DNA from: GCA-2731375 sp964631725
Lineage (GTDB): Bacteria > Pseudomonadota > Alphaproteobacteria > GCA-2731375
Reading direction: 5' to 3'
Assembly: GCA_964631725.1 (NCBI GenBank)
Contig: CAZVYX010000018.1
Coordinates: 38,538-102,537, forward strand
DNA: 64,000 bases
The notes beneath the pieces are model-generated. The model saw only the letters and a program-made list of their open reading frames with translations, was not told the origin of the DNA and searched no databases. Every line of letters begins with the position of its first letter. Position 1 is the stretch's first letter. The position numbers and the translations under genes are program-made. Below, piece by piece: positions 16,796 to 25,584 of the stretch.

Positions 16796-18355
16796 ATGAG
16801 CAATGCCAGCGAAATTCAGGAAGCCGGACCAATTGCCGCCGTGGAAGGCGGTCAGATCGAAGGTTTGAGCGAGAACGGCGTCCATGCCTTCAAGAATATT
16901 CCCTTTGGCGCGGATACAGGCGGGGCCAACCGCTTTCGCCCGCCGCGGCCAGTAGCGCCGTGGCAGGGCGTTCGAGCCTGTTTGGATTTTGGTCCGCGGG
17001 CACCGCAGGACCCGAACCGCGTCGATCATCTGAAAGGCGGCGTTGAGACGCCCATGTCGGAGGATTGCCTGAACCTGAATGTCTGGCGGCCCAGTAACAG
17101 CAGCACCAACATGCCGGTGATGGTCTATATCCATGGCGGCGGGTTTTCCTACGGCAGCGCCAACCACATCGCCCATGACGGCGGCGTATTGGCGCGGCGC
17201 GGCGATATGGTGGTGGTCAGCATCAATTACCGCCTGGGCGTTCTGGGCCTGCTCTCGCACCCCTGTCTGCATGACCCCGACACGGGATATGACGGCAACT
17301 GGGGTTTTCTCGACCAGATCGCCGCCCTGAAATGGATCAACCGTAATATTTCGGAATTCGGCGGCGATCCGGACAATGTCACCATCGTCGGCCTGTCGGC
17401 GGGCGGCGGCAGCGTCGGCGCCTTGTGCATCTGTCCTGAAGCCCGGCCGCTATTTCGCCGCGCCGTGGTGCAAAGCTCATCGCCCCTGCCGACGCCCCGT
17501 TCGGACCATGACGCGGCGGCGGCCACCCTGCTCGACGAACTTGGCATCGAGGCTGACCTGGCGGCGCTACAGGCGGTCGACGGTGAGGCGATCCAGGCGG
17601 CACAGCCGGCCTGGATGGTGAAGCTGCAGAACGGCCGCACCGCGCCCCGGCCCATGGTCGATGGCGAGCTGCTGCCCTATTGGCCCGACGAGGCCATGGC
17701 GGCGGGCCTTATGGATGGCCTGGACCTGTGGGTCAGCCATACCCGGGACGAGGCGACGGTGTTCGCCACGAACATGGCGCCCGACGCCATTCCCAAAGAC
17801 GACGAACATCTACGCGGCATTCTGGCCAAGGCCGGCCTGGACGGCGATGCCTTGATCCCCGCCTACCGCGCCGCCCGCCGGGCCAGGGGCGAGGCCGATG
17901 ATACCTGGGCCTTGTGGATTGCCATGTATACGGACCGGCTGATCCGGGTGCCGTCCATCGACTTCCTGGCGGGTCACGCCAAGCGCGGCAATAGCGCCTG
18001 GGCCTGCATGATCACCCGGGAATGCGACTGGGTGCCGCCCGTGCCCGGCGACAAGGCCCTGGGTGCGACGCACGTGATCGATCTGCCGTTTATGTTCGGC
18101 AGCCTGCACGCCACGCCCGAGTTGGAACGCCTGGCCGGCAGCGCGCCGGGCGCCGACGAATTGGCGGAGGTCATCCAGGACGCCTACATTGCCTTTGTCC
18201 ACAACGGCAGCCCGGTGACGGAGAAACTCTCCGCCTGGCGGCCCTATGATGGGGAAAAACGTCCGACCATGCTGTTGGGCGACGACCTCGCCAGCGTCGA
18301 CGACCCCATGGGAACGGAGCGGCGGTTGATGACGGAAGCCCTGGCGGGCGGATAA
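16796..18355 (+). CDS. Type B carboxylesterase / lipase family protein
   Basis: A 519-residue alpha/beta hydrolase of the carboxylesterase type B family. It has the oxyanion-hole strand VMVYIHGGGFSYGSAN, the nucleophile elbow in GLSAGGGS (about residues 200-207), and the early signature SEDCLNLNVW. No signal peptide is visible, so it is probably cytoplasmic. ATG at 16796 follows GAAGGGTG and replaces a longer reading to 16745. A carboxymuconolactone decarboxylase-like gene follows after 12 bases. The natural ester is unknown. Confidence 0.9.
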   Translation: MSNASEIQEAGPIAAVEGGQIEGLSENGVHAFKNIPFGADTGGANRFRPPRPVAPWQGVRACLDFGPRAPQDPNRVDHLKGGVETPMSEDCLNLNVWRPSNSSTNMPVMVYIHGGGFSYGSANHIAHDGGVLARRGDMVVVSINYRLGVLGLLSHPCLHDPDTGYDGNWGFLDQIAALKWINRNISEFGGDPDNVTIVGLSAGGGSVGALCICPEARPLFRRAVVQSSSPLPTPRSDHDAAAATLLDELGIEADLAALQAVDGEAIQAAQPAWMVKLQNGRTAPRPMVDGELLPYWPDEAMAAGLMDGLDLWVSHTRDEATVFATNMAPDAIPKDDEHLRGILAKAGLDGDALIPAYRAARRARGEADDTWALWIAMYTDRLIRVPSIDFLAGHAKRGNSAWACMITRECDWVPPVPGDKALGATHVIDLPFMFGSLHATPELERLAGSAPGADELAEVIQDAYIAFVHNGSPVTEKLSAWRPYDGEKRPTMLLGDDLASVDDPMGTERRLMTEALAGG

Positions 18356-18367
18356 AGGAACAAGACC

Positions 18368-18919
18368 ATGCCGCGACTGCCAATTCCCACCGACACGGAG
18401 GCGTTTTCGGACGCGACCAGGGCCGCTATCCGCCACGTTTTGCAAACGCGCAACAGTTCACCGCCACCGAGCAGCTATCTCACATATGCCGGTCAGGCTG
18501 GGGCCTTGCTTTCTGATCTGGTCGAGCATTTGCGCTACCGCACCTCGTTGAGCGATGCGGAGACGGAACTGGCGATCTGTACCGCCGCACGGGCCGCCAA
18601 TGCCGATTACATCTGGAACGCCCACGTCAGACTGGGCCTGAAAGCCGGCACCCGCGAGGAAGCGATCAACGCCATCGATACGCACGGGCCGCTGGACGGC
18701 CTGACCGCGGACGAAGCCTTGATCATCGGTTTCGGGCGGGAACTGCTCGAGGCGCCACGGGTCAGCGATCAAACCTTCGATGCCGTGCGGGCGAGATACG
18801 GCGAGAACGGCCTGATGGAGCTAACGGCCGTGATGAGCGTCTATATGATGAACGCGTCTATCCTGCGGGTGATGGACCACCGACCGGCGGCGGAAGCACG
18901 GCATCTAACGCCGCGCTAG
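18368..18919 (+). CDS. Carboxymuconolactone decarboxylase-like protein without CxxC
   Basis: A 183-residue, all-helical protein resembling the CMD/AhpD superfamily, with RTSLSDAETELAICTAARAANADYIWNAHVRLG in pieces across about residues 57-92. The position where AhpD-like members carry CxxC has no cysteine pair, so a peroxidase-type redox role is unlikely; a decarboxylase or cofactor-free role is possible. It follows the carboxylesterase closely and is probably in its operon. It converges on the acyl-CoA carboxylase gene. Confidence 0.8.
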   Translation: MPRLPIPTDTEAFSDATRAAIRHVLQTRNSSPPPSSYLTYAGQAGALLSDLVEHLRYRTSLSDAETELAICTAARAANADYIWNAHVRLGLKAGTREEAINAIDTHGPLDGLTADEALIIGFGRELLEAPRVSDQTFDAVRARYGENGLMELTAVMSVYMMNASILRVMDHRPAAEARHLTPR

Positions 18920-18945
18920 CGCCAAAGACGAACTATTTGGCAGCC

Positions 18946-21900
18946 TTACCAGGCATCCACCATGGCGCGCTTCTTGCCGTCGCGACCTGCCGGCGGGCGG
19001 ACCGAGGCGAGCAAGGTGGCGAGCCAGCGGCGGGTGTCCGCCGGGTCAATGGTATCGTCGATACCAAACGAGGTGGAACGCTGCAGGGCCTTGCCGTCTT
19101 CATAGGCTTCCGCGACCATTCTCTCGTAATACTCACGCCGCGCCTCCGGGTCCTCAAGGGCTTCAAGTTCGGCGCGATAGCCCAGCTTGACCTGACCTTC
19201 CAGACCCATCGGTCCGAATTCACCGGTCGGCCAGGACACCGAAAAATAGGGCGCCCGGAAATTGCCCCCCGCCATGCCGATGCCGCCCAGGCCATAGGCC
19301 TTGCGCAGCACCACCGTGAAATAGGGCACGGACATATTGCAGCCGACCAGGAACATGCGCGAAGAATGGCGCACGAGGGCGGTCTTCTCCACCTCCGGTC
19401 CGACCATGATGCCCGGCGTGTCGCAGAGATATAGCAGGGGAATATCGAAGGCGTCGCAAAGCTGCATGAAACGCGCCGCCTTGTCGGAGCCATCGCTGTC
19501 GATGGCACCGCCCAGATGCTGGGGATCGTTGGCGATGATGCCGACGGGCCGGCCCTCGACCCGTACCAGAGTGGTGATCATGGTCTGTCCGAAGGCCTGG
19601 CGCAGTTCCAACACGGAATCAACGTCGGCCAGGGTTTCGATCACCTGGCGTACCTCGTACACCCGCAACCGGTTCTCCGGCACGATGGCGCGCATTTGCC
19701 GCTGATCCGGTTCTTTCCATTTCGTCACACGGCCCTGGAAATAAGACAGATATTTCTTTGCCGCCGCGACGGCTTCAGCCTCGTCGGCAACCGCGATATC
19801 AACCACGCCGCTGGCCGTCTGTACCGACAGCGGCCCGATTTCCTCCGGCGCGAAAACGCCCAGGCCGCCGCCTTCGATCATCGCCGGCCCGCCCATGCCG
19901 ATATTGGCGTCTTCGGTGGCAATGATGACATCGCAACAGCCCAGCAAGGCCGCATTGCCGGCAAAGCAGCGGCCGGAAACGATGGAGACCATGGGCACCA
20001 GGCCCGAAAGCTGGCCGAAATGATGGAAGGTGTTCTGGCCGACAAAACCACCATAGTCGGTATCGCCGGGACGGCCGCCACCGCCTTCGGCAAACAAAAT
20101 GAATGGCAGGCGCCCCTGCTGTGAAATATCGATAATCCGATCGGTCTTCCAATGGTTATGCACCCCTTGGGTGCCGGCGAACACCGTGTAGTCATAGGCC
20201 ATGACGGCGGCCTGGCTTGCCGGATCATCGAATAGATCGCCATTGACGCTGCCAACGCCGGTGATCAGGCCATCGGCCGGACTGCGGGTCAGCAGATCCT
20301 CCAAGCCACGGCGCTGGCGCTGGGCGGCAACCACCAGGGGGCCGTATTCGACGAAACTGTCCGTATCGACCAGATCCTCGACATTCTCGCGCACCGTTCG
20401 CTGATTGGTTTTGCGCCGCCGCGCCACCGCATCGGGACGTTTGTCATCAGTGGTCAGGGCGCGGCGGTCCAATACTTCGCGAAGATCGCCGCGAATGGCG
20501 TCCAAATCGACCTCCTCGACCGTGCTTTCCGCTTCGCCGAGGCCTTCGTCGGGCTCCAGGGTCATCAGCAACTGATCTTCCCACAGGGTATCGCCCGGCT
20601 CCACATGCAGGGCCCGTACAGTGCCCCCGGCCTCGGCGGCAATGACATGTTCCATCTTCATGGCTTCGATCACCGCCAGTTGTCCACCACGGGCCACCGC
20701 GCTGCCTTCCGCCACCTCGAGCGAGACCACCGTCCCTTGCATTGGCACGCGCACCGCCAACATGCCCTCGGCCAGGGCTGCTTCCGCCTCCCGCTGGCCG
20801 CTCGGCCCCTGACGATCGGCCTGGCCATAGGCCAATACCGCCAGGGGATCGCCGGCATCGACCTTGGCCCCGGCGCGGCCGGCATGGGCGGGAAGCGCAT
20901 CGGCCTCCGTCGTTGGCGCGAAATAGAGATGCGGGTGCGCCGCGCCGGCTGCTGAAAGCAGCACCGCCGCCTGGGCCTCGACGAAACCGGTATCGACCGC
21001 GCCGCCGCGTACCGCGTCGTCACGCACCAACGCCTGCAGAAAGGACAAGTTGGTTGGCAGGCCGGCGATGTGGAATTCGCACAATGCGCGGTAGCCCTTG
21101 TTCATGATGTCGCCCAGGCGGCCCGAGCCGGTATGCACGATCAACTTGGCCAGCAATGGGTCATAGGCCGGGGATGTCCGGTAACCCACATAGCCGTAGC
21201 TGTCGACCCGAATGCCGCGACCGGACGGTGCCTCAAAGGCGGTGATGATGCCGCCGCCGGGCTTGGCTTCGCCATCCGCGCCCATGGTTTCGGTGTTGAT
21301 GCGCAATTGCATGGCAATGCCGCGCGGCGCCGGTACGTTGTCGCGGCCAAGGCCCAGTTCATCCAGGCTCTGGCCGCCGGCCAATTGCAACTGCAGTTCC
21401 ACCAGGTTCAAGCCGGTGATTTCCTCCGTTACCGTATGTTCGACCTGCAGGCGGGGATTGGCCTCGATGAAGAAGAACTCGCCGCTGTCGCCGTCGACGA
21501 GAAATTCCACCGTGCCCAGATTGAGGTAATCCGCCGCCCCGCCCAGGCGCAGGGCGGCGTCGATCAATTGATCACGCAATGCGGGCTCCAGTCCGGGCGC
21601 CGGTGCGATTTCGACGACCTTCTGGCGGCGGCGCTGCAGGGAACAGTCGCGCTCCCACAAATGCGAGACCTCCGTGCCATCGCCCATGATCTGAATTTCG
21701 ATATGGCGGGCCCGGCGGACCAGGCGTTCGACAAAAAGATCGCCGTTGCCAAAACCGGCCGCGGCTTCCGAACTGGCGCGGGTGAAGGCTTCTTCAAGTT
21801 CGCCATCACTGAGCACCGGACGCATGCCCCGGCCGCCGCCGCCCGCCACCGCCTTTACCATCACCGCGCCGCCCGGTCCAAGATCGGCCAGAAAGGCGCG

Positions 21901-22329
21901 CGCATCTTCCAAACTGCTCGGCGCCGCCGTGCCCGGCAGCACCGGCACGCCTTGTTCGACGGCCAATTGCCGCGCCACATCCTTGTCGCCAAATAGCGCC
22001 AGGGTTTCCGGCGCCGGGCCGACAAAGATCAACCCGGCAGCAGCACAGGCGCGGGCAAAATCGGGATTTTCCGATAGAAATCCATAACCTGGATGCACCG
22101 CCGTCGCGCCGCTCTCCCTGGCGGCAGCGATAATGGCATCACCGTCGAGATACGCCGCGACCCCGCGCCCCGGCAGAAGGCAGGCCTGATTGGCCTTGCG
22201 GGTATGCAGGCTGGCGGCGTCATCTTCGGGATATACAGCAACGGTCGGCAGATCCAGTTCGGCGGCGGCGCGGCAGATGCGCGTGGCGATCTCGCCGCGA
22301 TTGGCGACAAGGAGTTTTCCAGTAATCAT
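18946..22329 (-). CDS. Single-chain biotin-dependent acyl-CoA carboxylase (BC-BCCP-CT fusion)
   Basis: 1127 residues joining all the parts of a biotin carboxylase system. Residues 1 to about 450 are a biotin carboxylase with ATP-grasp motifs (GGGGRGMRP, NPRLQVEHTVTEEITG). The biotinyl domain carries the target lysine in IEAMKMEH (Lys558). Residues about 640-1110 are the carboxyltransferase with both halves fused (GGRPGDTDYGGF in the first; YLCDTPGIMVGPEVEKTALVRH in the second). Most bacteria split these over two to four genes. The acyl-CoA substrate (acetyl, propionyl or longer) cannot be set from sequence. The start at 22329 fits MITGKLLVANRGEIA. Confidence 0.93.
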   Translation of the reverse strand: MITGKLLVANRGEIATRICRAAAELDLPTVAVYPEDDAASLHTRKANQACLLPGRGVAAYLDGDAIIAAARESGATAVHPGYGFLSENPDFARACAAAGLIFVGPAPETLALFGDKDVARQLAVEQGVPVLPGTAAPSSLEDARAFLADLGPGGAVMVKAVAGGGGRGMRPVLSDGELEEAFTRASSEAAAGFGNGDLFVERLVRRARHIEIQIMGDGTEVSHLWERDCSLQRRRQKVVEIAPAPGLEPALRDQLIDAALRLGGAADYLNLGTVEFLVDGDSGEFFFIEANPRLQVEHTVTEEITGLNLVELQLQLAGGQSLDELGLGRDNVPAPRGIAMQLRINTETMGADGEAKPGGGIITAFEAPSGRGIRVDSYGYVGYRTSPAYDPLLAKLIVHTGSGRLGDIMNKGYRALCEFHIAGLPTNLSFLQALVRDDAVRGGAVDTGFVEAQAAVLLSAAGAAHPHLYFAPTTEADALPAHAGRAGAKVDAGDPLAVLAYGQADRQGPSGQREAEAALAEGMLAVRVPMQGTVVSLEVAEGSAVARGGQLAVIEAMKMEHVIAAEAGGTVRALHVEPGDTLWEDQLLMTLEPDEGLGEAESTVEEVDLDAIRGDLREVLDRRALTTDDKRPDAVARRRKTNQRTVRENVEDLVDTDSFVEYGPLVVAAQRQRRGLEDLLTRSPADGLITGVGSVNGDLFDDPASQAAVMAYDYTVFAGTQGVHNHWKTDRIIDISQQGRLPFILFAEGGGGRPGDTDYGGFVGQNTFHHFGQLSGLVPMVSIVSGRCFAGNAALLGCCDVIIATEDANIGMGGPAMIEGGGLGVFAPEEIGPLSVQTASGVVDIAVADEAEAVAAAKKYLSYFQGRVTKWKEPDQRQMRAIVPENRLRVYEVRQVIETLADVDSVLELRQAFGQTMITTLVRVEGRPVGIIANDPQHLGGAIDSDGSDKAARFMQLCDAFDIPLLYLCDTPGIMVGPEVEKTALVRHSSRMFLVGCNMSVPYFTVVLRKAYGLGGIGMAGGNFRAPYFSVSWPTGEFGPMGLEGQVKLGYRAELEALEDPEARREYYERMVAEAYEDGKALQRSTSFGIDDTIDPADTRRWLATLLASVRPPAGRDGKKRAMVDAW

Positions 22330-22419
22330 GATGGCTATACTACGCTCGTTGTTCAGGCAGGACCGGCGGGACCGGTTAAGGACACCCTAAACTTATTGCG
22401 CCCCGCCGCCGGCATCAAT

Positions 22420-22451
22420 GAACAAGTTAGGCTGGGAACAAGTTAGGCTGG
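22420..22451 (-). repeat. Tandem 16-bp duplication at the nthB stop codon
   Basis: The 16-bp unit GAACAAGTTAGGCTGG occurs twice head to tail (22420-22435 and 22436-22451). The second copy contains the nthB stop codon and its last codons; the first lies just downstream of the gene. It looks like a recent slippage duplication that lengthened the 3' end without changing the protein. Confidence 0.85.
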
Positions 22452-23117
22452 CGCGGCTTCCAGGTGGCCGTCCCACAGGTCAACATTGACGCGGTCGGCG
22501 GCGGCGGCATCCGGGCCCCACAACTCCCGGGCCGGGAAACAGACGCTGTAGACATGCTGGCCCACGCGATGGCCGGGGCCCTTGGCGTTCTCGTCGGCGA
22601 AGACAAAGACGCCGTGATCACGCTCCACGACGCCGCATTTGCCCCGCACATAGCGCGGCGCGCGGGTGTGATGGGTGGGATTATGGTTCATGACCCGCAC
22701 CTGGTCACCGACGGCGAATTCAGCCGGGATATCATCCTCCACGGTAAAGTTATCACCCCGGCTCAACACCGCCTGAACCGCATCGGCTTGCAACACCCGT
22801 TGCGCCAGATCATCGGGCAGCGGGGCGGCCGATTTACCGTTGGCGATCTCATCTGCTGTAACCAGACCGGCCTGCAGCAACAGCTTTTCCAGGCCCACCA
22901 GCCAGGTCTGATAGTAGCTGTTGGCGAGATATTCAGCCGGCGGCTGGCTTTCGCGGACATGGCGGGAAATATCGATGTTCCATTTACCCATGGCGCCGGC
23001 GGCCAGGGTCAGGGCCAGAACGCGGCGCTCCCAATCGTGATGGAAAACCGGCTCGTCGATTTCGGCATCGATGGGGCCGAGGCCGTGCATGCCGCCCATG
23101 TCGTGCGCGCCATTCAT
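22443..23117 (-). CDS. nthB: Nitrile hydratase subunit beta
   Basis: The beta subunit of nitrile hydratase, which hydrates nitriles to amides. The 224-residue protein starts MNGAHDMGGMHGLGPI, the classic beta N-terminus. It continues with ESQPPAEYLANSYYQTWLVGLEKLL and closes with the SH3-like barrel (GDQVRVMNHNPTHHTRAPRYVRGKCGVVE, then VYSVCFPARELWG). The ATG at 23117 overlaps the nthA stop by four bases (ATGA), giving an alpha-then-beta order. No activator (P14K-like) gene or amidase follows; the next gene is an acyl-CoA carboxylase. Confidence 0.95.
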   Translation of the reverse strand: MNGAHDMGGMHGLGPIDAEIDEPVFHHDWERRVLALTLAAGAMGKWNIDISRHVRESQPPAEYLANSYYQTWLVGLEKLLLQAGLVTADEIANGKSAAPLPDDLAQRVLQADAVQAVLSRGDNFTVEDDIPAEFAVGDQVRVMNHNPTHHTRAPRYVRGKCGVVERDHGVFVFADENAKGPGHRVGQHVYSVCFPARELWGPDAAAADRVNVDLWDGHLEAAPA

Positions 23118-23758
23118 GATGCGGCTCCGCCATTGGGTGCCGCAACCTTTTCGACGCCGATCATGGTGTTGCGGCCCACCAGGCCGGCCAGTTGCTCCTG
23201 GTCCATTCCCTCGGTGCCCTCCGGCCGTTCGGGCAGAACCAGATAGCGCAGCTCCGCCGTGCTGTCCCAAACGCGAACCGCTACGTCGTCGCCGACCTCG
23301 GTACCGAATTCACGCAACACGCCGCGCGGATCGATAACGGCGCGGGACCGATAAGGCGCGGATTTGTACCACGTCGGCGGCAAGCCCAGCACCGGCCAGG
23401 GATAGCAGGAGCACAAGGTGCAGACCACCAGGTTATGAACCTCGGACGTGTTCTCAACCACGTTCATATGCTCGCCCTGGCGGCCGTGATAGCCCATGTC
23501 GGCGATCGCGGCGGTGGCATCGCGCAGCAGCCAGGCCTTGTAGTCCGGCTCGCTCCAGGCGCGGGCCACGACGCGGGCGCCGTTCCGCGGCCCCACCTTG
23601 TGCTCGTAAGTCTGGATCAGCGCCTCCAGGGCATCGGCGTCGACCATGCCCTTTTCCAGCAGCAGGGATTCCAGGCTGCGCACGCGCAGGTCCGTGTCGC
23701 TCAGATGACTATGGTTCGGGTCGCTGTGATCGTGTCCGGAATCTTGACCGTCGCTCAT
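23114..23758 (-). CDS. nthA: Nitrile hydratase subunit alpha, cobalt type
   Basis: The metal-binding catalytic subunit, 214 residues. The active-site claw VCTLCSC is at residues 112-118 (Cys113, Cys116, Ser117, Cys118); Thr in CTLCSC marks the cobalt type, whereas iron types have Ser there. YPWPVLGLPPTWYKSAPYRSR follows as expected. The first 20 residues are rich in His and Asp (GHDHSDPNHSHLSD), as in several relatives, and could help load metal. It starts 33 bases after tpiA on the same strand. Confidence 0.96.
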   Translation of the reverse strand: MSDGQDSGHDHSDPNHSHLSDTDLRVRSLESLLLEKGMVDADALEALIQTYEHKVGPRNGARVVARAWSEPDYKAWLLRDATAAIADMGYHGRQGEHMNVVENTSEVHNLVVCTLCSCYPWPVLGLPPTWYKSAPYRSRAVIDPRGVLREFGTEVGDDVAVRVWDSTAELRYLVLPERPEGTEGMDQEQLAGLVGRNTMIGVEKVAAPNGGAAS

Positions 23759-23791
23759 TGCAGGAATCCCCCATTCCCAATATGCCGCAAA

Positions 23792-24553
23792 TCAGAGGCA
23801 GGACTTGACGATGGGCCAGAAGTCGGCTGCGGTCAAGGAAGCGCCGCCGACCAGGGCGCCGTTGACATTCTCCACCGCCATCAGTTCCTCGGCGTTCGAT
23901 CCCTTGACCGAGCCGCCGTACAGCAGCCGCATCTTCACACCGTCGTCCTTGAAGCGGCGCTTCAAACGGGCCCGGATCGAGGCATGAACCTCCGCCACAT
24001 CGGCCGCCGTCGGGGTCAGGCCGGTACCGATGGCCCAGACCGGCTCGTAAGCCACGACCGTGTTCCTGGCGGTGCAGCCCTTGGGCAGGCTGTCGGTCAA
24101 TTGCTTGCCGATCACCGCCAGGGTCTGGCCCTTCTTGCGCTCCGCCCCGGTCTCGCCAATGCAGATGATGGCGCGCAGGCCGGCACGATGCGCGGCTTCG
24201 GCCTTGGCGCGGACTTCCTTGCTGCTTTCACCATGATCGGCCCGGCGTTCGGAGTGCCCGACAATGACATAGCCGCAGCCGGCATCGCCCAGCATCTCGG
24301 CCGAAATATCTCCCGTATGGGCGCCATTGGCGGCGGCGTGGCAATCCTGACCGCCCAGGGCAATCCGGCTGCCCTTCACCGCCTCACGCAGCGGCGCCAA
24401 CAAGGGCGCCGGCGGGCAGAGCAGAACATCACAGCCCGGCCGCTTTTCCTTGCGCATGCGCGTCGCCAGTTTCTTGGCCTCCCGCAGGGCGGCTGATTTC
24501 AAGCCATTCATCTTCCAGTTACCGGCGATCAGCGGGCGTACCTTGGCGGCCAT
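23792..24553 (-). CDS. tpiA: Triosephosphate isomerase
   Basis: TpiA interconverts dihydroxyacetone phosphate and glyceraldehyde-3-phosphate. The 253-residue protein has all catalytic features: Lys14 in GNWKMN, His100 in GHSERR, Glu170 in AYEPVWAIGTG, and the phosphate loop LYGGSVKGSN followed by GALVGGASL. It reads into the nitrile hydratase genes, an unusual downstream context for a glycolytic gene. secG, usually found near tpiA in many bacteria, lies 20 kb away beside pyrG. Confidence 0.98.
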   Translation of the reverse strand: MAAKVRPLIAGNWKMNGLKSAALREAKKLATRMRKEKRPGCDVLLCPPAPLLAPLREAVKGSRIALGGQDCHAAANGAHTGDISAEMLGDAGCGYVIVGHSERRADHGESSKEVRAKAEAAHRAGLRAIICIGETGAERKKGQTLAVIGKQLTDSLPKGCTARNTVVAYEPVWAIGTGLTPTAADVAEVHASIRARLKRRFKDDGVKMRLLYGGSVKGSNAEELMAVENVNGALVGGASLTAADFWPIVKSCL

Positions 24554-24629
24554 ATTGTTGTTTCCTTTGTTGGGGCATCAGTGGGATAAGCAGATATCAG
24601 AGATTGGGCGATTGTAAAGTTTAGCGAAT

Positions 24630-25469
24630 ATGAAAACGACGAAAATTTCCGAAGACGCCATCACCGGGCATCTAAGCAGTCTTGAAAAAGACGGCTTCAC
24701 GGTGCTGGAGAACATCATTCCCGACGATCTGCTGGCGGAACTGAAAGCCGCCCTGGCCGAGATCGATCGGGAGCATGATTTCGGCTACCGCGATACCGCC
24801 TTCGAAGGCACCCGGACGACGCGGATCTACAATCTGCTGCACTATCACCCGGCCTTCGCCAAGATACCCATCTTCGATGGCACCCTGCCCCTGATCGAGC
24901 GGATGCTGGACCCCGGCCTACAACTGTCTTCCCTGTCCGCCATCTGTCCCGGACCGGGGCAAGTGCCGCAACCGCTGCATTCGGATAGCCAAATGATCCC
25001 CCTGCCCCGGCCGCACGTGCCCGTCGCGGTCAATTCCATGTGGGCGTTGAGCGATTTTACGGAAGAAAACGGCGCCACGCGGATCGTTCCGGGCAGCCAC
25101 AACTTCGACCATGACCCGGACTATGACACCACCTACGAGACCGTCTGCGCTGAAATGCCGGCGGGCAGCGTCCTGGTCTGGTATTCCACCCTGTGGCACG
25201 GCGGCGGCCACAACAAAAGCGATATGCGGCGTGACGGCATCGCCTGCTATTACTGCGCCGGCTGGATCCGGCAGCAGGAAAACCAGCAACTGGGCGTCGA
25301 TATGGCGCGTCTGCGCAGCTTCCCCAGGCGCCTGCAGGAGCTATGCGGCTTTTCCGTCTACCGCGGCATCTACGGCCATATCGACAATCAGGACCCCATC
25401 GAACTGCTGGGCCGGACACGCACCGGCAAAATGGTCTGGCAGGCTTCCGACGAGGTGCGGAAACCCTAA
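24630..25469 (+). CDS. Phytanoyl-CoA dioxygenase (PhyH) family protein
   Basis: A 279-residue Fe(II)/2-oxoglutarate-dependent dioxygenase. The facial triad can be seen: His and Asp in QPLHSDSQM (about residues 114-122), and the distal His in STLWHGGGHNKSDMRR (about 188-203). The N-terminal LEKDGFTVLENIIPDDLLAELKAAL is the usual PhyH opening. The family oxidises varied small molecules and acyl-CoAs, so no substrate is given. It diverges from tpiA across 76 bases. Confidence 0.87.
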   Translation: MKTTKISEDAITGHLSSLEKDGFTVLENIIPDDLLAELKAALAEIDREHDFGYRDTAFEGTRTTRIYNLLHYHPAFAKIPIFDGTLPLIERMLDPGLQLSSLSAICPGPGQVPQPLHSDSQMIPLPRPHVPVAVNSMWALSDFTEENGATRIVPGSHNFDHDPDYDTTYETVCAEMPAGSVLVWYSTLWHGGGHNKSDMRRDGIACYYCAGWIRQQENQQLGVDMARLRSFPRRLQELCGFSVYRGIYGHIDNQDPIELLGRTRTGKMVWQASDEVRKP

Positions 25470-25584
25470 AGCACGGCGGTGCCGGCATCACGTTATCGGC
25501 ACTTGCCCGAACGCGCCGTGGTTTCTATGATGCCGCGCCCTTTCGCAGGCGAATTTGAACAACTGACGTGGACCGGAAAATAAT

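Noticed and set aside
23192..24496. Open frame of 434 codons on the plus strand
   Set aside because: Antisense shadow of nthA and tpiA, whose active sites are intact on the minus strand.
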